Shown: positions 32,696-44,120, numbered from the stretch's first letter. The stretch: DNA of 64,000 bases from Eupeodes corollae (GCF_945859685.1 NC_079147.1:92806315-92870314); one strand, 5' to 3'. A program made the numbers and translations. The notes: generated by a model from the letters alone, not told the origin.

Positions 32696-33200
32696 ACAGG
32701 ATTATCCATTTTGCGGTTTGAAAAGTTGATAAAGACATATAAATTTTTTGTGATGATATTTCTATTTTATAATAAAGTTTAAGCCTTGACATTATGTGTA
32801 AAACACTACATACATTAATTGAGCACCACGCAAATTGTTGCAAGCATCGATTTTGAGGCAGTTTTCGACCACTTTTTGTCACATCTTAAGTGCTCAAGAC
32901 TAAAATATATATATAGTTTATTTGCAAAAACACGGTCTTTTGCGTAGCCTCAACCACCGAGTGAAAAATGTGCCGCATCGCTGTAAAAATCTTTTTCAAA
33001 AAACAGGCGTCCAGCGCCTGTTAACCCATTATAATAACCCATTCGATATATCTGCGACGTTATCAATGGTCAGTTGGCTTCAGCTGGTGTATATGCCGAA
33101 AGACAATCCTAATTCCTGAGGAGGAATGGCAACACTTTCACTTACATCAGCGGTATTTTCAGTGGTACGAGCGAAATGATGATGCACAGGCCTTACAATA
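32696..33200 (-). pseudogene. mariner-like transposase remnant in duplication copy B
   Basis: Same pseudogene as at 25,397-25,800. It retains an additional piece at about 33,090-33,035, read on the minus strand as QLKPTDH then RRRYIEWV-like after shifts, the segment joining the helix-turn-helix region to the catalytic domain. The central block (DEAHF-like region, about 33,000-32,940) and the C-terminal VVENCL and NNLRGAQL-like end (32,895-32,820) are present. The terminal-repeat-like word acaggattatccattttg lies at 32,696. A 48-bp piece near 32,751-32,798 is absent from copy A. Confidence 0.65.
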
Positions 33201-33689
33201 TCTGTTTATAGTAACAATTTGGCAATCGCTTGCAAAGTTGGACGATATTGTAAAACATGGTCTCCTCCGATTCATTTTTGTAAATGTGAGACTTAATGGG
33301 CAAATAGATGATATAACGTTGATAGTTGTTCACTAATGTTAAGTTCAAAATGTTATCAATACGCAAAATTTTGTAAAAATGAATCCACTCTTATACTCAG
33401 GATTTTAAATGTACCTGGCCATTGACTCTGTTATCGATTTCACAACCGGAATTCGGTCGGGGAAGCTTTTCATGCTTCTCCACATTTCGTGGGCTGTTAG
33501 CGGACGCCATCCAGTAGCGCACCCAAAGGCTCCGGGTGTCCCATTCTATGCCATTTTTCAAACGGTGGCATTTTCTTTTCTGCTATCTTCTCCCATAAAT
33601 CGTACCGCAAAGGGCTGTCCTGGTGTGCTCCTTTGCTTATGCGTGGGTAGCCCACCGCAGACCAGCAAGCTTTATTTTTAGTTCTATAT

Positions 33690-33990
33690 CAGCTTCATTG
33701 TATATTTCGTATTAATTATTGTTATACGTTTTCCGGAATTCTCCTTCCTCAGAAATGGGACCGTGAGGCTTTTCTCTTGAATGCTGATAACAGGTCAATA
33801 TGTCTTTGACTGAGCAACCAAGTCGCGAAGCCATAAGTTAGTGTTAGGACCATAGTCTTATACAGCAGCGGAATTTATGGTGAGCTTTTTGCATTTGAAA
33901 GGTGTTGATAGGCTTTAGAAGGTGATGTTAGCCTTAAGCAGACACTTAGCATGTTGTTATCAGCTGCTTCCATTTTAAAGAATTTGTGGT
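33690..33990 (-). pseudogene. Non-LTR retrotransposon C-terminal fragment (copy B)
   Basis: Counterpart of 26,483-26,760. On the minus strand it reads LYKTMVLTLTYGFATW then LLSQRHIDLLSAFKRK, the post-RT region of a LINE. It carries frameshifts and lacks the RT core. Confidence 0.6.
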
Positions 33991-34754
33991 CACCTACCAC
34001 TATTAACAACATACTGTAGGGAATAATCTTCGGCAAACGGTTAAAATACTTAATTCGAGCTTGTTCAAATATAGTTTTATTCGATAAAAAGAGGCCAAAT
34101 ATTAAGCGAAGGTTGTATTTATAGCTTCAAATAATTTATGTATAACATAGCTTACGGGAAGATCATACGATTAGAGTATTTAACAATTGTTGGAGAATTA
34201 TTAATGCATGATGCTAGTACTAAAAAGTAACGAGTTTGCACAAGGACAAACACAGAGTGTTCTTTTAAAATAAAATGCCTACAATACATTTTCCATTTTA
34301 ATGCGTTTTAAATTAAAAAATTCCTTTGAAGAAGTAAGACTCCACGTTAAATTTTGCGAAAGAATTAAATATGAAAAGATACTTTAAAGACGTCGATCTC
34401 TTTAGGTTTAAGATAGAAAGATTGATTAAAAACATTTTTTTTTTAAATTATGAACATAAACGTTTCAAAAGTTAAAAAGCTTGAACCTTCCTAAAAGGTC
34501 AGCACAAATTTGTTAAAAGCTTATTGATGTTCCGCTGTACAAAATTTTGTTGAAGAGTGTCACTTTTTTTTAAACTCTTGTCCGTTTAGTTTTTTGTCAA
34601 CTCTTCTAAAACGTAAAATATTTCAGTAACGAAACATTTTGCAGAAATATTGTTTGAAAAATACTTAATGGCTGTAGGAATTGTAAGTTTTGCAAACGCT
34701 GATTTTCTTGGTTAACAGATCATGTTCTCAAATAGATTTCTTCGGTAAAATAAA

Positions 34755-35652
34755 CTCGAATATAGTGTTGTCAATGTCAAAGCACAGTGGCCTACGCAGA
34801 TGACGTAGCTATATCGGCGATAGGGAAATTCGTAACCACTATAAATGAACATGGAAAAAAGCTGTGGCTTGACGATTAATCCCCACGCATACACATAACA
34901 GGAACGATAAGCACCACCACCACTTCAGATATGGAAGTTGTATCAATCTTTTACCCCTGCAAAATGCTGCAAACAGCGCCAGCGGCTTACAACTAAGCCG
35001 GACCAACTGCTGGAAAACCAGCCACATCGAGCACTCGCAAATTATACATGAATACAAAGGCAACAATGAAAGCACAGAGCCTTTAGGGCTATTTTCCTTA
35101 ATAGGAACAATTAGGTGAACAGTGTCCCACACATAACTGAATCGACAATATATACTTACTTCTTGAAAACGGATGATGGAGAAGGAGCAGGTTCTCTATT
35201 TAAAACACTCAGTCTTTCCAACTCTTTTAGACTAACTTATCAAAGCAGTATCTTCCAAGCGGAGGATTGGCAGCGATAAACTCTGCAAAACAGGTCTCAA
35301 TTGATGGTGTTATCACGGTGTGATATCAGCCTTTGGTATCCGGCAGCAATGAAATCAGTGTTCACCAAAGTAAACAAATCGAAGCTTGTAAATTACAGTC
35401 GCCAGATTCACACAAAAAAAATGAAAGCTTCGATACCTTTGCTCCAGCTAGAAAATTATGGATCAAATTATGAACTAAGGTTTTATAATAGCCTCTAAAT
35501 ACCTCGACAAAGAGAATCTATAAACATCAAAGGTTTTTAATTTTATTTTCAGGGAAGTAACATACTTCGGGATATCATAATGAATCTGCATGGATCTAAG
35601 TGTAGTGATCTGATCACATCATTAATGACCAGTCCATCTACCTAACCTAACC
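34755..35652 (+). pseudogene. R1/LOA-like non-LTR retrotransposon fragment (RT box, RNase H, AACCT tail)
   Basis: The catalytic RT box reads VAYADDVAISAIGKFVTTIN at about 34,787-34,845, with both Asp residues intact, followed by CGLTINPH in another frame. The RNase H start appears at about 35,145-35,270: IYTYFLKTDDGEGAG corresponds to IYTDGSKT with the catalytic Asp lost, and SFRLTYQSSIFQAED follows, containing the Glu-bearing QAE motif. The 3' end near 35,590-35,652 ends in acctaacctaacct. Large internal deletions separate these parts. Domain order RT-RNase H and the AACCT tail point to the R1/LOA/I group; the exact clade is uncertain. Confidence 0.75.
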
Positions 35653-36119
35653 TTCCTGTGACTTTAACAGTGGATAATATTTGTACAATTCTTATCAGGG
35701 TGGATTAAGGTACAACGTTATAATTTCAAAATTAGTATCAGCTGGTGAAATTAAAATCTGCAAACAGAATGTACAAGTCCGTTCTAAGTTGTAACAGTTT
35801 TGAATCTAGAAACTATCACTGTTAGAGTCATATATTTTTTTTTCATATAAACTTGTTGCTTTCAAAACACGTTCGTGAGTTTTTTAACTTAAAAGTCAGG
35901 CACATAATTTTGACTTACTCTCTACTCTACTTTTCAAATCATTTGCCACAATTAAAAGGAATTTTTTTGTTATCTGGCCTATCTTCTTAAAATATTGTGG
36001 TCCCAATTGTGCAAAATTAAATTCATGGAGAATTGCTGATATTTATTTGCATTGATTTAGATGCACAATCTCGATATTCTCGTTATATGTACTCGTGTGA
36101 CGTATCACCAACCACCTGT
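35653..36119. other. AT-rich spacer without recognised gene
   Basis: No motif-bearing frame or repeat was seen between the R1/LOA-like tail and the next Jockey-like fragment. Confidence 0.4.
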
Positions 36120-36695
36120 TAGGGAACGATAAGATATGCGATGTCGCCAAAAATGCTGCAAGATGTTTGGGTTTTCTAATATGAAGTTTTTTTACCCCTC
36201 TGATCTGGCTGTTATCTACAAGACTAACATATTTCCAAAGCATAAGTATAACTACAATCTCTGGGCTATAGTGATCCTGTAATTTACTTAAGGCTCTTGA
36301 ACAATTTTGAAAATGATAATACCATTATCATTCGTCGTAAAATTTCTTGTCTCACCATTTTTAACGTTATTTTAGATTCTAGAGAAAAAACCAGCTATAT
36401 TCCTTACCTAAACAGTTATAACCAATACTTGCGTTTCTAGGAATACTCATTAGTATACCCTCGAACCCAACTTCGGTCGTACTGTCAAGTACAGAGATTC
36501 GTTCTTTAGCCGTACTACGCGAATGTGAAATGCTTTATCACACTCAGTCTTTAAATTTCGTTCCAATACTCAGGAATTCAAAACAAATGTGCACCGACAC
36601 CACCTTTTCAACTCCCTCTCCCTTTCCTATAATGCTCTGCACGCTGTGTCCTTGCCTACAAGGGGTAGTAATATCCCCTAGGACAAAAACAGAAA
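36120..36695 (+). pseudogene. Jockey-like non-LTR retrotransposon, copy 4 (C-terminal part)
   Basis: Nucleotide match to 11,750-12,345 of copy 3: gcgatgtcgccaaaaatgc (about 36,138), tctgatctggctgttatct (about 36,200) and tactgtcaagtacagagatt (about 36,480). Near the end lies ggggtagtaatatcccct (36,662), a near-palindrome also at the end of copy 3. It covers the conserved C-terminal region (EPNFGRTVKYRDSFFSRTTR-like) and stops before a poly-A. 5'-truncated and frameshifted. Confidence 0.75.
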
Positions 36696-38860
36696 GATTG
36701 AACACTTTGAAGCAACGCTGGTCGTAATTTTACTAATTAATGCTCTAAAAAATTTTGAAAAAAACAGCATGTTTCTCTTCACTGCCGCTAGAGTTATTTT
36801 TTAAACTATAACAGATACGAAAAAAATCATAGAAGTTTTTTAATATAAAATTTAATGAGATACGATAAATTACTTTCGCGATAAACTGAAACACACACCA
36901 TGTTTCTCTTAACTGCCGCTAGAGCTCACGTCGGATTCTTGGGGACTTTTTTTTGGATCATCACCAGCCATCCCTCAGTAGGTGTGCCAAGTTTCAAAAC
37001 TGTTGGATTTTTGTTGAGGTGAAGGTAATTTTTTTTCGTTTTTTGACTGGATTAATGATATTTTACGATTAGCTTTCATTATTCTGAATTTTAAAATAAA
37101 GTCATGTGTCCTTTCTTTTACACAAATGGACGTTTAACTACGTTCTAATATTTTAGTTTTTTTCCAATAGTCATTGATGCTTGGCTTACAATTTCTGTTG
37201 TTTATGCGCTTTGGAAATTCTTTTTCTTTGTGTTTAAAAATAAAATAATAGTGTATTTTTCTTGCTTTTTTCAAGATATTTTTGTGTTAATTAATCAATA
37301 GAGCTTTTTCCCAGCCTTAAAACCATAAGAACAAGTTTGTGTGGTCCATTCGTGCATTTAATTTTAATGAGTTTTTATTTTTAACATACACTGCACAAGT
37401 GCACACATCACATACTCGGAAGCACGCTGCGCTGGTAATTTTTTGAATTCGAATAAACAAAAACTTTTTCGAACACTCCTGGTAGTTGTAGTTTTCTATT
37501 GAATAAGGCTAACAAAAGATTCTATTTATCCTTCCTTGCAGCCTCCTTGAAATTAAAGCTCTACCATAAGTTGTGGGGGATGGGAATTTTACTATTGTCA
37601 TGCACAAGGTTGATTATTCCTCCTTACAATTCCACCAAATGATAATGTGTTCACGTGCTGGCGGCTCGGTTTTTTCCATATTACTAATGCTGCAATGAAC
37701 AACTTGAGCATAGCATTTTAGGGTAGCCCGTGTACGGTAGGGTAGGCGTTGGCATATGTACATTTTCATCTCAAGAGCACATTGCTCCTCATTTCTAGAT
37801 TATGCACATTTCAGCCTTGTCGCCTTTTGTGATGCAATATAAGTATAATAAAGAGGTACAACTACTTGTTAACCTATTGTACTTGAGAATGAAATAGGTA
37901 CATACTTGAGAACTACTTTTTAAGAAGCTACGAGACGCGATGTTACACGAGGCACGGAACAAAATCACAACGTCACCTCTCAGTGAGAAGTACGTACCTC
38001 ACCAGCACTCAAAGGAAATCCGAAAACGTCAGCTTAAGTGACAGGACCTGTTTGTTGAAATGATATTCGTTCCGCTCCGGGGTAATGTAATGCTGTATTG
38101 TAATATCCTTCTCCACTTCTTTTATAGAAGGTAAACAAGTCGTTTAAACCTTTTAAATTCAATGTAAAAGTAATGTTACATTATAGTAAATGGAGTCACA
38201 TGGATTTGACACAAGAATAAAGATGTGTTTTAAAGTTAACAAGTTCTCTTATGTCAAGACATGCACTACACAGTACACATACCATACATCTGTACATCTG
38301 TTACACAACACCACACAGCATCATCAGATGTAATTAATTCATTACCTGTTTTATCAACTTCTCATTAAGATTGCTCTTCGTCATGCCATCAAAAGCAAAC
38401 AAAATATCAAATTATTTGTTCCTTTTGTATCCTTGAGCATCGTTCTTTATTTTATTTGATATATCATTTTGATCAATGAGTTGTGTTTTTGACATCTACA
38501 TTATATTCTCTTTGACATTGTACTTGTGTTTTTACCTTCATTTCACTTCTGTTAACGTAAATTAATCTTTGACTGTCTTTATGCATGTGTGTGTAGCCAC
38601 AGAGGCTGGATATAAATTGAGCTGTTGAAATTTTGTTTGAACTGCTGAATCAACGAGTCAATATCTTAAATGAAATGTTATGAATGATTTCGTGTATATC
38701 GATATCGATTTTTGAGTAAATTGTTGGGAGAGGTAAATGAGATAATTATTTTTTATTTGTATTTATATTAAAGTTGATTTCCCGAAAGAAAAAGGCTGGG
38801 ATAAGACACACGCACAGATACAATTTTCTTGCGGAAAAGATATTTATAAAAGAGACTGGA
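36696..38860. other. Mixed-composition intergenic DNA; one short direct repeat
   Basis: Largely unassigned, and less monotonous than most of the window, especially 37,550-38,100. The words catgtttctctt-actgccgctagag occur at about 36,766 and 36,899, 132 bp apart, both followed by related sequence. No open frame above about 60 codons has a motif, and no splice-site pair flanking a coding block could be argued. This could be unique non-coding or regulatory DNA. Confidence 0.4.
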
Positions 38861-39962
38861 TACTGATAACCTCCTATCCCGTCTGTAGATTTGTCATGCT
38901 TAAAAGTTTGTAGGTATTCATGTTGGTTTAAAAAAGTTTTCAGTTGAATAATTTCTAAAAATTATTGATTAATTAAATAGTTTAGTTTGACTATCTAGTT
39001 TTGTTAAATAATTAATTTGAGAGATGTCAAGAACCGAACATCAATTTTTACCAAATTTACGTACTATTTTTTGTAGATTTTAACGGACTGTTGGATTTTT
39101 ATAAAAAAAAACTACTGAATATCGAAAACAATATTTTCTGTTAAATAAAAAAAAGTTTGAAAACAATATTTTTATTTATGAAAAGCTATTTGTGTCATTA
39201 GTAAAATTTTACTAAGTTTAAGTATTGTTTTTTTCTTAGGTTTTTATTTTTTGTAAACAAATTTGTCGATTCGATTTTTCCCAAAATTTTACTGAATGTT
39301 GACAACAATTTTTAACGATAAAATTAGCTTAAAGCCAATATCTCAAATTTTTGAAAAGATATTTGAGTCGAAATTCAATTTTTAAATACTTTGAGTAATG
39401 TTTTTTTTTAGGTTTTTATTTTTATAAAAAATACTGTCAATTCGATTTTTCTTAAAATTTTACCAAATGTTAAAAACGTTTTTTTTTTTCGTTGCACAAA
39501 ACTATTTCATACATTTTTATTTATAAAAAAAACCGTTGATTGGATTTTTTTCCAAAAATATAGTTATTTGGTATCTCGTTACAATAAATAATATAAAATT
39601 TAATTCAATTCTCAAGCGTCATTAGTTTGTACGATATTTGGGGTTAACCGACATTTTCACCTTTTTTTAAACTGCTATGGTAAGAAACCCACCCACGCAA
39701 TTCTCTTGAGAGCCGTTTCTGCATCTTTCTGAATTATTGTCTGCATAACAAAATTTGTTTGAAGTGAATATCTCCTCTGGTTCTTCAGAATGGAAGACGA
39801 AAAAATGTCGCGAATGTACGAACGCACGTTCACACGCACGCACAGGCATCTTTCTAAAAATCTTTTATATCGACTCTAGGGACCTTGAAACCACGAGAGA
39901 TGTCAAAATTTTGAATTTGACAAATCGGACCCATTACAATAACTTCCTGTGGGAAGTTAATA
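38861..39962 (+). repeat. Family A repeat, copy 5 (near full length)
   Basis: Reference copy. The left end tactgataacctcctatccc is followed by gtctgtagatttgtcatgc. Internal AT-rich modules have atttttacc-like phrases near 39,041, 39,205 and 39,380 (spacing about 160-175 bp). A unique right half contains cgttagtttgtacgatattt-like sequence, the ttgaagtgaatatctcctct block (39,760), the ACGT-rich run cgaacgcacgttcacacgc (39,818), and gactctagggaccttgaaac (39,870). The right end caataacttcctgtggg-aagttaa (39,936-39,960) forms a hairpin with AACTTCC and GGAAGTT arms. The left end also contains a gataac-ttcc-like word, so the outer ends are roughly inverted. There is no protein motif. Confidence 0.85.
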
Positions 39963-42051
39963 ACGACCGATAATCCTACTAGAGTGTGAGCCGTAATTCA
40001 GGTTAATGAACGCACTGGTAAACCCTTAACAGTTTAAGGATGGTCTTAAGGCCATATACTGAAATTTTGTTTATTTTAAACAGAAATGAGATTCTACACT
40101 AAATTTAATTGTTTGAATATTGATTCAATGTTCGTCAGTTTTAAATTCCGTATTATTCAGTACCATGAACTTAAATTAACCCTCGTGCTGGAGGAACCTG
40201 ATCAAATACTACATGAATAATTTCATGTATTTATTCTTTATACTAATAAACGTTTCAATGAATATTAAATATCAATTTAATGAATTAATTCATCACGCTT
40301 TACATAGATATGAAATTAAAGTGATTCCGTTTATCAACATTATAATCGAATCATATTCTCATCATCAGTTCACCTATTTATAAAATTATTGCTTATATCA
40401 ACTAACATTGCACATGATATTAATGCCAAAGCACGTCATGATGAATTCATGCTGCATTATGAGTACAAAAGCTTAAATAGGATGACTAAAAACTGAAGTC
40501 ATAAAAGTAAATGTTTATTTCAAATGTATGACCGACTCTAATGAAATTACGAAATATATTAGATTATGAAAAAAGAGGTTCATTGAAATTTGCTGAAAAA
40601 TTAACTAACACTAGCGACAATATTCATATATAATAAAATGAGTTGGATTTGAGTATATGTCTTTGTTGTGGAGATTTTTTTTTGTGAAAAAGAATTGTTG
40701 GCCCAATTTTTAGAAGATTTTTTTGAGGATTTGTATTTCTTATAAAAAACTAAAACCTAAAGATTGGATTTTGCTAAGAAGATTTCATGTTATAACCGAT
40801 ATTTTCTATAGCAAAAATTTGCAAGAGCGCAAATAAACATAATAGCTTAGTTTAATTAGTTAAGACATATCATCCAATCTAAAAAATCAATATTCCTTAA
40901 AACATGGCCAGATAAAAGTTGAGACAAAATCTGTTTATAGAAGACAAGACGCCTGAAAACTTTTATTCAAATTTTTTTGCATTTTTCATCTCGAAAATAA
41001 TCTTTGGGCTGAATCTGCTTAACACACCATTTATTAAATTTTTCTAAAACATTAGTTTTCATTTTAAAATTGCATGCATCATTCTAGAGATTGCAGGACT
41101 TTAATATATGAATTAATGGATTGAATTTAGAAAAAAGGAGAATATCAAAACTATCCTAAAACAAATGTCATCTTAAACGAAAACTGACAAATGTTCTTAA
41201 TTTTGTTAGTAAAATTACAAAATTTCAATGCAAAACAAGTTACAGAGTGCTACAAAAATACAAACAACACGTTAAAACTCAGTTCGTAGAACTCAAAAAT
41301 GACTTAAAACCGAGTTCATACATAATATGATAAGATGTTAAGAAATGCTCTAGTTCAAAATAAACCGATAATTCCTGGCTCGGGTTTTTAATTTTTTTAG
41401 AACTTCCTTAATAAATTCGTCATTCGTTGACTTATTAGTAGATATTTGAAACAAAAAGCATTCTTAAGAAATTTGAAATGTATTGTTTTTCTGCAAAAAA
41501 AAATAGTTTGCTCGATTTATCCAAAAATTTAACCATATTTCAAAAACGTTACTCTATGATGCATACAATTATCTGGAGGCAATATAATTTTTCGTTTAAG
41601 AGCTGAAAGAGGTCACACCTTCCTTTTTAACTTTCCATTAAAAGTTATTGTATTCATGGCACTACTATTCCTTAATTCCAAGAAAAGGCGCAATATATTA
41701 TACTAGCTTATATCTATCTCACTCTTAAACGTTTAACTATTAAACACCGGAAATTAAGCCATATGCATTAAATCTACCATTTTTGAGAAAAGTCACTAGC
41801 AAGTGAAGTTGAGCCTATTTGACATTAAAATCGTACCTAGAAATAAAATAAAAAGGCTTAAAGCTATTAAAGAAAGATTAAATGCAAATTAAATTAATTT
41901 AAAATTAAAAAACCGGAACTAAACGTAAGAATATAATATTATTGTATAGGAATTTATTTTATAATTTTAACCTTTCAGGAAATTAAAGTTGTTCTTTCTT
42001 AAATATAAAAGTTGACTACTTTAATTTTGGAATAAATCCCACCAAAAGTTG
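39963..42051. other. AT-rich intergenic DNA without recognised gene
   Basis: About 2 kb of low-complexity AT-rich sequence, dense in atgaaat, ttaaa and aaaatt words. No motif-bearing frame. Parts (40,680-40,850 and 41,490-41,560) look loosely like eroded family A modules, but I cannot align them convincingly. Confidence 0.4.
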
Positions 42052-42586
42052 GTTGAGCCAACAGTCCTATTTGTCGAATGGAAAATTTTGACATTTTTCG
42101 TTCGCACGATCGGGAAGTTTTTTCGTCGTTCATAGCTCAAGAACCAGTGGAGATATCGACTTTAAAATAATTTTTGTTTACAGATAGTAATGCAGAAAGA
42201 TGTAGAAAGAACTCTAAAAAAATTTAGTAGGTGGATTTTTTGGTTGACATTAAATATCTCACGAAATAATAACGCTAAGGACTTGAATTAAATTTAAGAA
42301 AACCCACCCACGCAATTCTCTTAAGAGCCCTTTCTGCATCTTTCTGCCTTATTATCTGTATAACAAAATTTATTTGAAATCGATATCTCTTCTGGTTCTT
42401 GAGCTATGGAAGACGAAAAAAACGTCGAGAACGTACGGACGTACGAACGTATGTACACATGCACGCACAGACGTCTTTCTAAAAATCTTCTATATCGACT
42501 CTAGGGACCTTGAAACGTCGAGAAATATCAGCATTTTCAATTTGAAAAATCGGACCCATTACAATAACTTCTCATGGTAAGTTAAT
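42052..42586. repeat. Family A repeat, copy 6: two right-end pieces head to head
   Basis: A minus-oriented piece (about 42,055-42,297, from cctatttgtcgaatggaaaa to aacgctaaggacttgaatta) is followed at once by a plus-oriented piece (42,298-42,586). The plus piece has ccacccacgcaattctctta, the ACGT-rich run and the right end acaataacttctcatggtaa-gttaa. The two arms are largely complementary, so the strand could fold into a hairpin about 240 bp long. The minus arm has lost its terminal hairpin. Confidence 0.75.
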
Positions 42587-42775
42587 AAACATTTTGAAGT
42601 CCAAATTAAAAAAATAAGTAAGGTGCGTGAGGTTTTATGTAAATGATTAATATTTTTGGTTATTTTTTTTTGTCAGGTTTGTCTGTAATTGCTTATTTTA
42701 TTTACCCTAATGCCCAGGAAAATTTTACCCAGGATGCCAAAAATGACGAAACAAATTAACAAACTGTAAGTACTT

Positions 42776-43703
42776 CGTATAAGGCATGCCTAAAAGATGA
42801 GTCAGTTTACTTTTACAGTGATAGATCAAACACAAATGAAGGGACTGTTGGAGGTGTGTATTCTGAACGACTGAAATTAAGTATCTCATTCCGAATCATT
42901 GTAACGTGTTCCAGACGGAACTTTTGGCGATAAAAGAAGTCTTGTTCTGGCTTAAACCGTGAAACCGTATTTTTCAGATAGTCAGGCCGCTATACAAATT
43001 CTGGTTTTCGCCTCTACCAACTCTATAACAGTCCATAGATGTCGATCATTTCTAACGACGATGGCACAAGAGTTTAATATCCACCTTTCCTGGGGTCGGA
43101 CTATAGAGACATTCCAGGGAATTGTAAGGCAGATGAATTCGCCAGAAATCGTACAGTGCAACCCATTCTAACACGTTTGACTAATGCTGGCATACTAATC
43201 TAATCACTTCATGCAAAATATTACTAATGCAAGACGCTTTGAAGAAGGCAAACATCAAGTGAAAAAACATCACCACGTGTCAGGTCACAAAAAACGTCTG
43301 ACCAAGGTTCTTGCTATCTCTAAGCAGATTGTATATAAGTGCGATAATGGGTCTTATAACGGGGTATTGTCTAATATTTACGAAAGCACGCCACGAGGCA
43401 AGGCTTGTTCTGAAATGACTTTTGCAGGAGCTGAATTAATGAGCAAGAGGAGGAAACAGTTCTTCATCTCCTCCTTTGTACATGCCCTGATATCGATCAA
43501 AAACGCAAGAACAACCTTGGAGAATTCTTCTTTAACAATCCAAACAATCTCAATCATATTAACATTATAACTCAAAATGGATTCATTGAGCTTAGAAAAA
43601 AGTCTCAAGATTGATGTGGTATCACATTGAGCTAATAAACTGGCTTAAGTATGTCCTACTCCATCACGGACAACCACTGTAACCTAACCAAACCTAACCA
43701 AAG
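42776..43703 (+). pseudogene. R1/LOA-like non-LTR retrotransposon 3' fragment (RNase H)
   Basis: RNase H domain: YSDRSNTNEGTVGGVYSERL (about 42,820-42,880; the YTDGSKTN pattern with Ser for Thr, Arg for Gly). QTELLAIKEVLFWL follows at about 42,913-42,955, then FFSDSQAAIQILVFA (42,972-43,017) and SWGRT-DYRDIPGNCKADEFA after a frameshift (43,090-43,145; the HxDxxGN region). The C-terminal part continues to about 43,600, and the element ends near gtaacctaaccaaacctaac (43,679-43,698), an AACCT-type tail. RT is absent, so it is 5'-truncated. A diverged direct repeat of about 50 bp flanks it. Confidence 0.78.
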
Positions 43704-44120
43704 GATCAGTACAGAAATCACAGTAAGTACGAATTGGGAACATTTTACTCAGGATACCAAAACCGACAAAATCATATTAACAAAATGTAAGTACTGTTTA
43801 AATATATTAGTCTTTGTCGTAAGATCAAATAAAAATCCTTTAATTTTATTCATATCCACTGTTTCACCCAACAAAATCATCTTCGACACTCACAAACCAA
43901 AGTGCAGAATGTACAACTTCGTAAAAACAAAACCGTTTTCCTTCTCTCAAGCACAACTGTTGATTTCAAACTTCACGACGACCACCTCCTGTGGAAAGAA
44001 CTACAAAAAATCGAACAGCTAATATTTTGTTAAACTGATTGCAAATGATCATAAAGCCTTAATAATGGTTTAAAATCAGTTGAAATGATTTCAAATCGTC
44101 CAGGGTAAATAAATAAATTA

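Larger units (their letters stand above)
28109..34706 (+). repeat. Large direct duplication, copy B
   Basis: About 6.6 kb homologous to 19,170-27,250 in the same orientation, from caagtg followed by gttatagttattgataact to gttttgcaaacgctgat. It lacks the RTE insertion of copy A but has a better SINE head, an LKPTDH piece of the mariner-like pseudogene, and an inverted extra family A piece (about 30,700-31,035). Directly after its end an R1/LOA-like fragment begins. Confidence 0.9.

Noticed and set aside
35639..35652. Telomeric repeat (TTAGG-type)
   Set aside because: Only two to three units, located at the 3' end of an RNase H-bearing LINE remnant, and matched by a second such tail at 43.68 kb.
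39667..39849. Minus-strand ORF as a Ser/His/Cys-rich peptide
   Set aside because: It lies wholly inside family A copy 5 and covers the ACGT-rich run.
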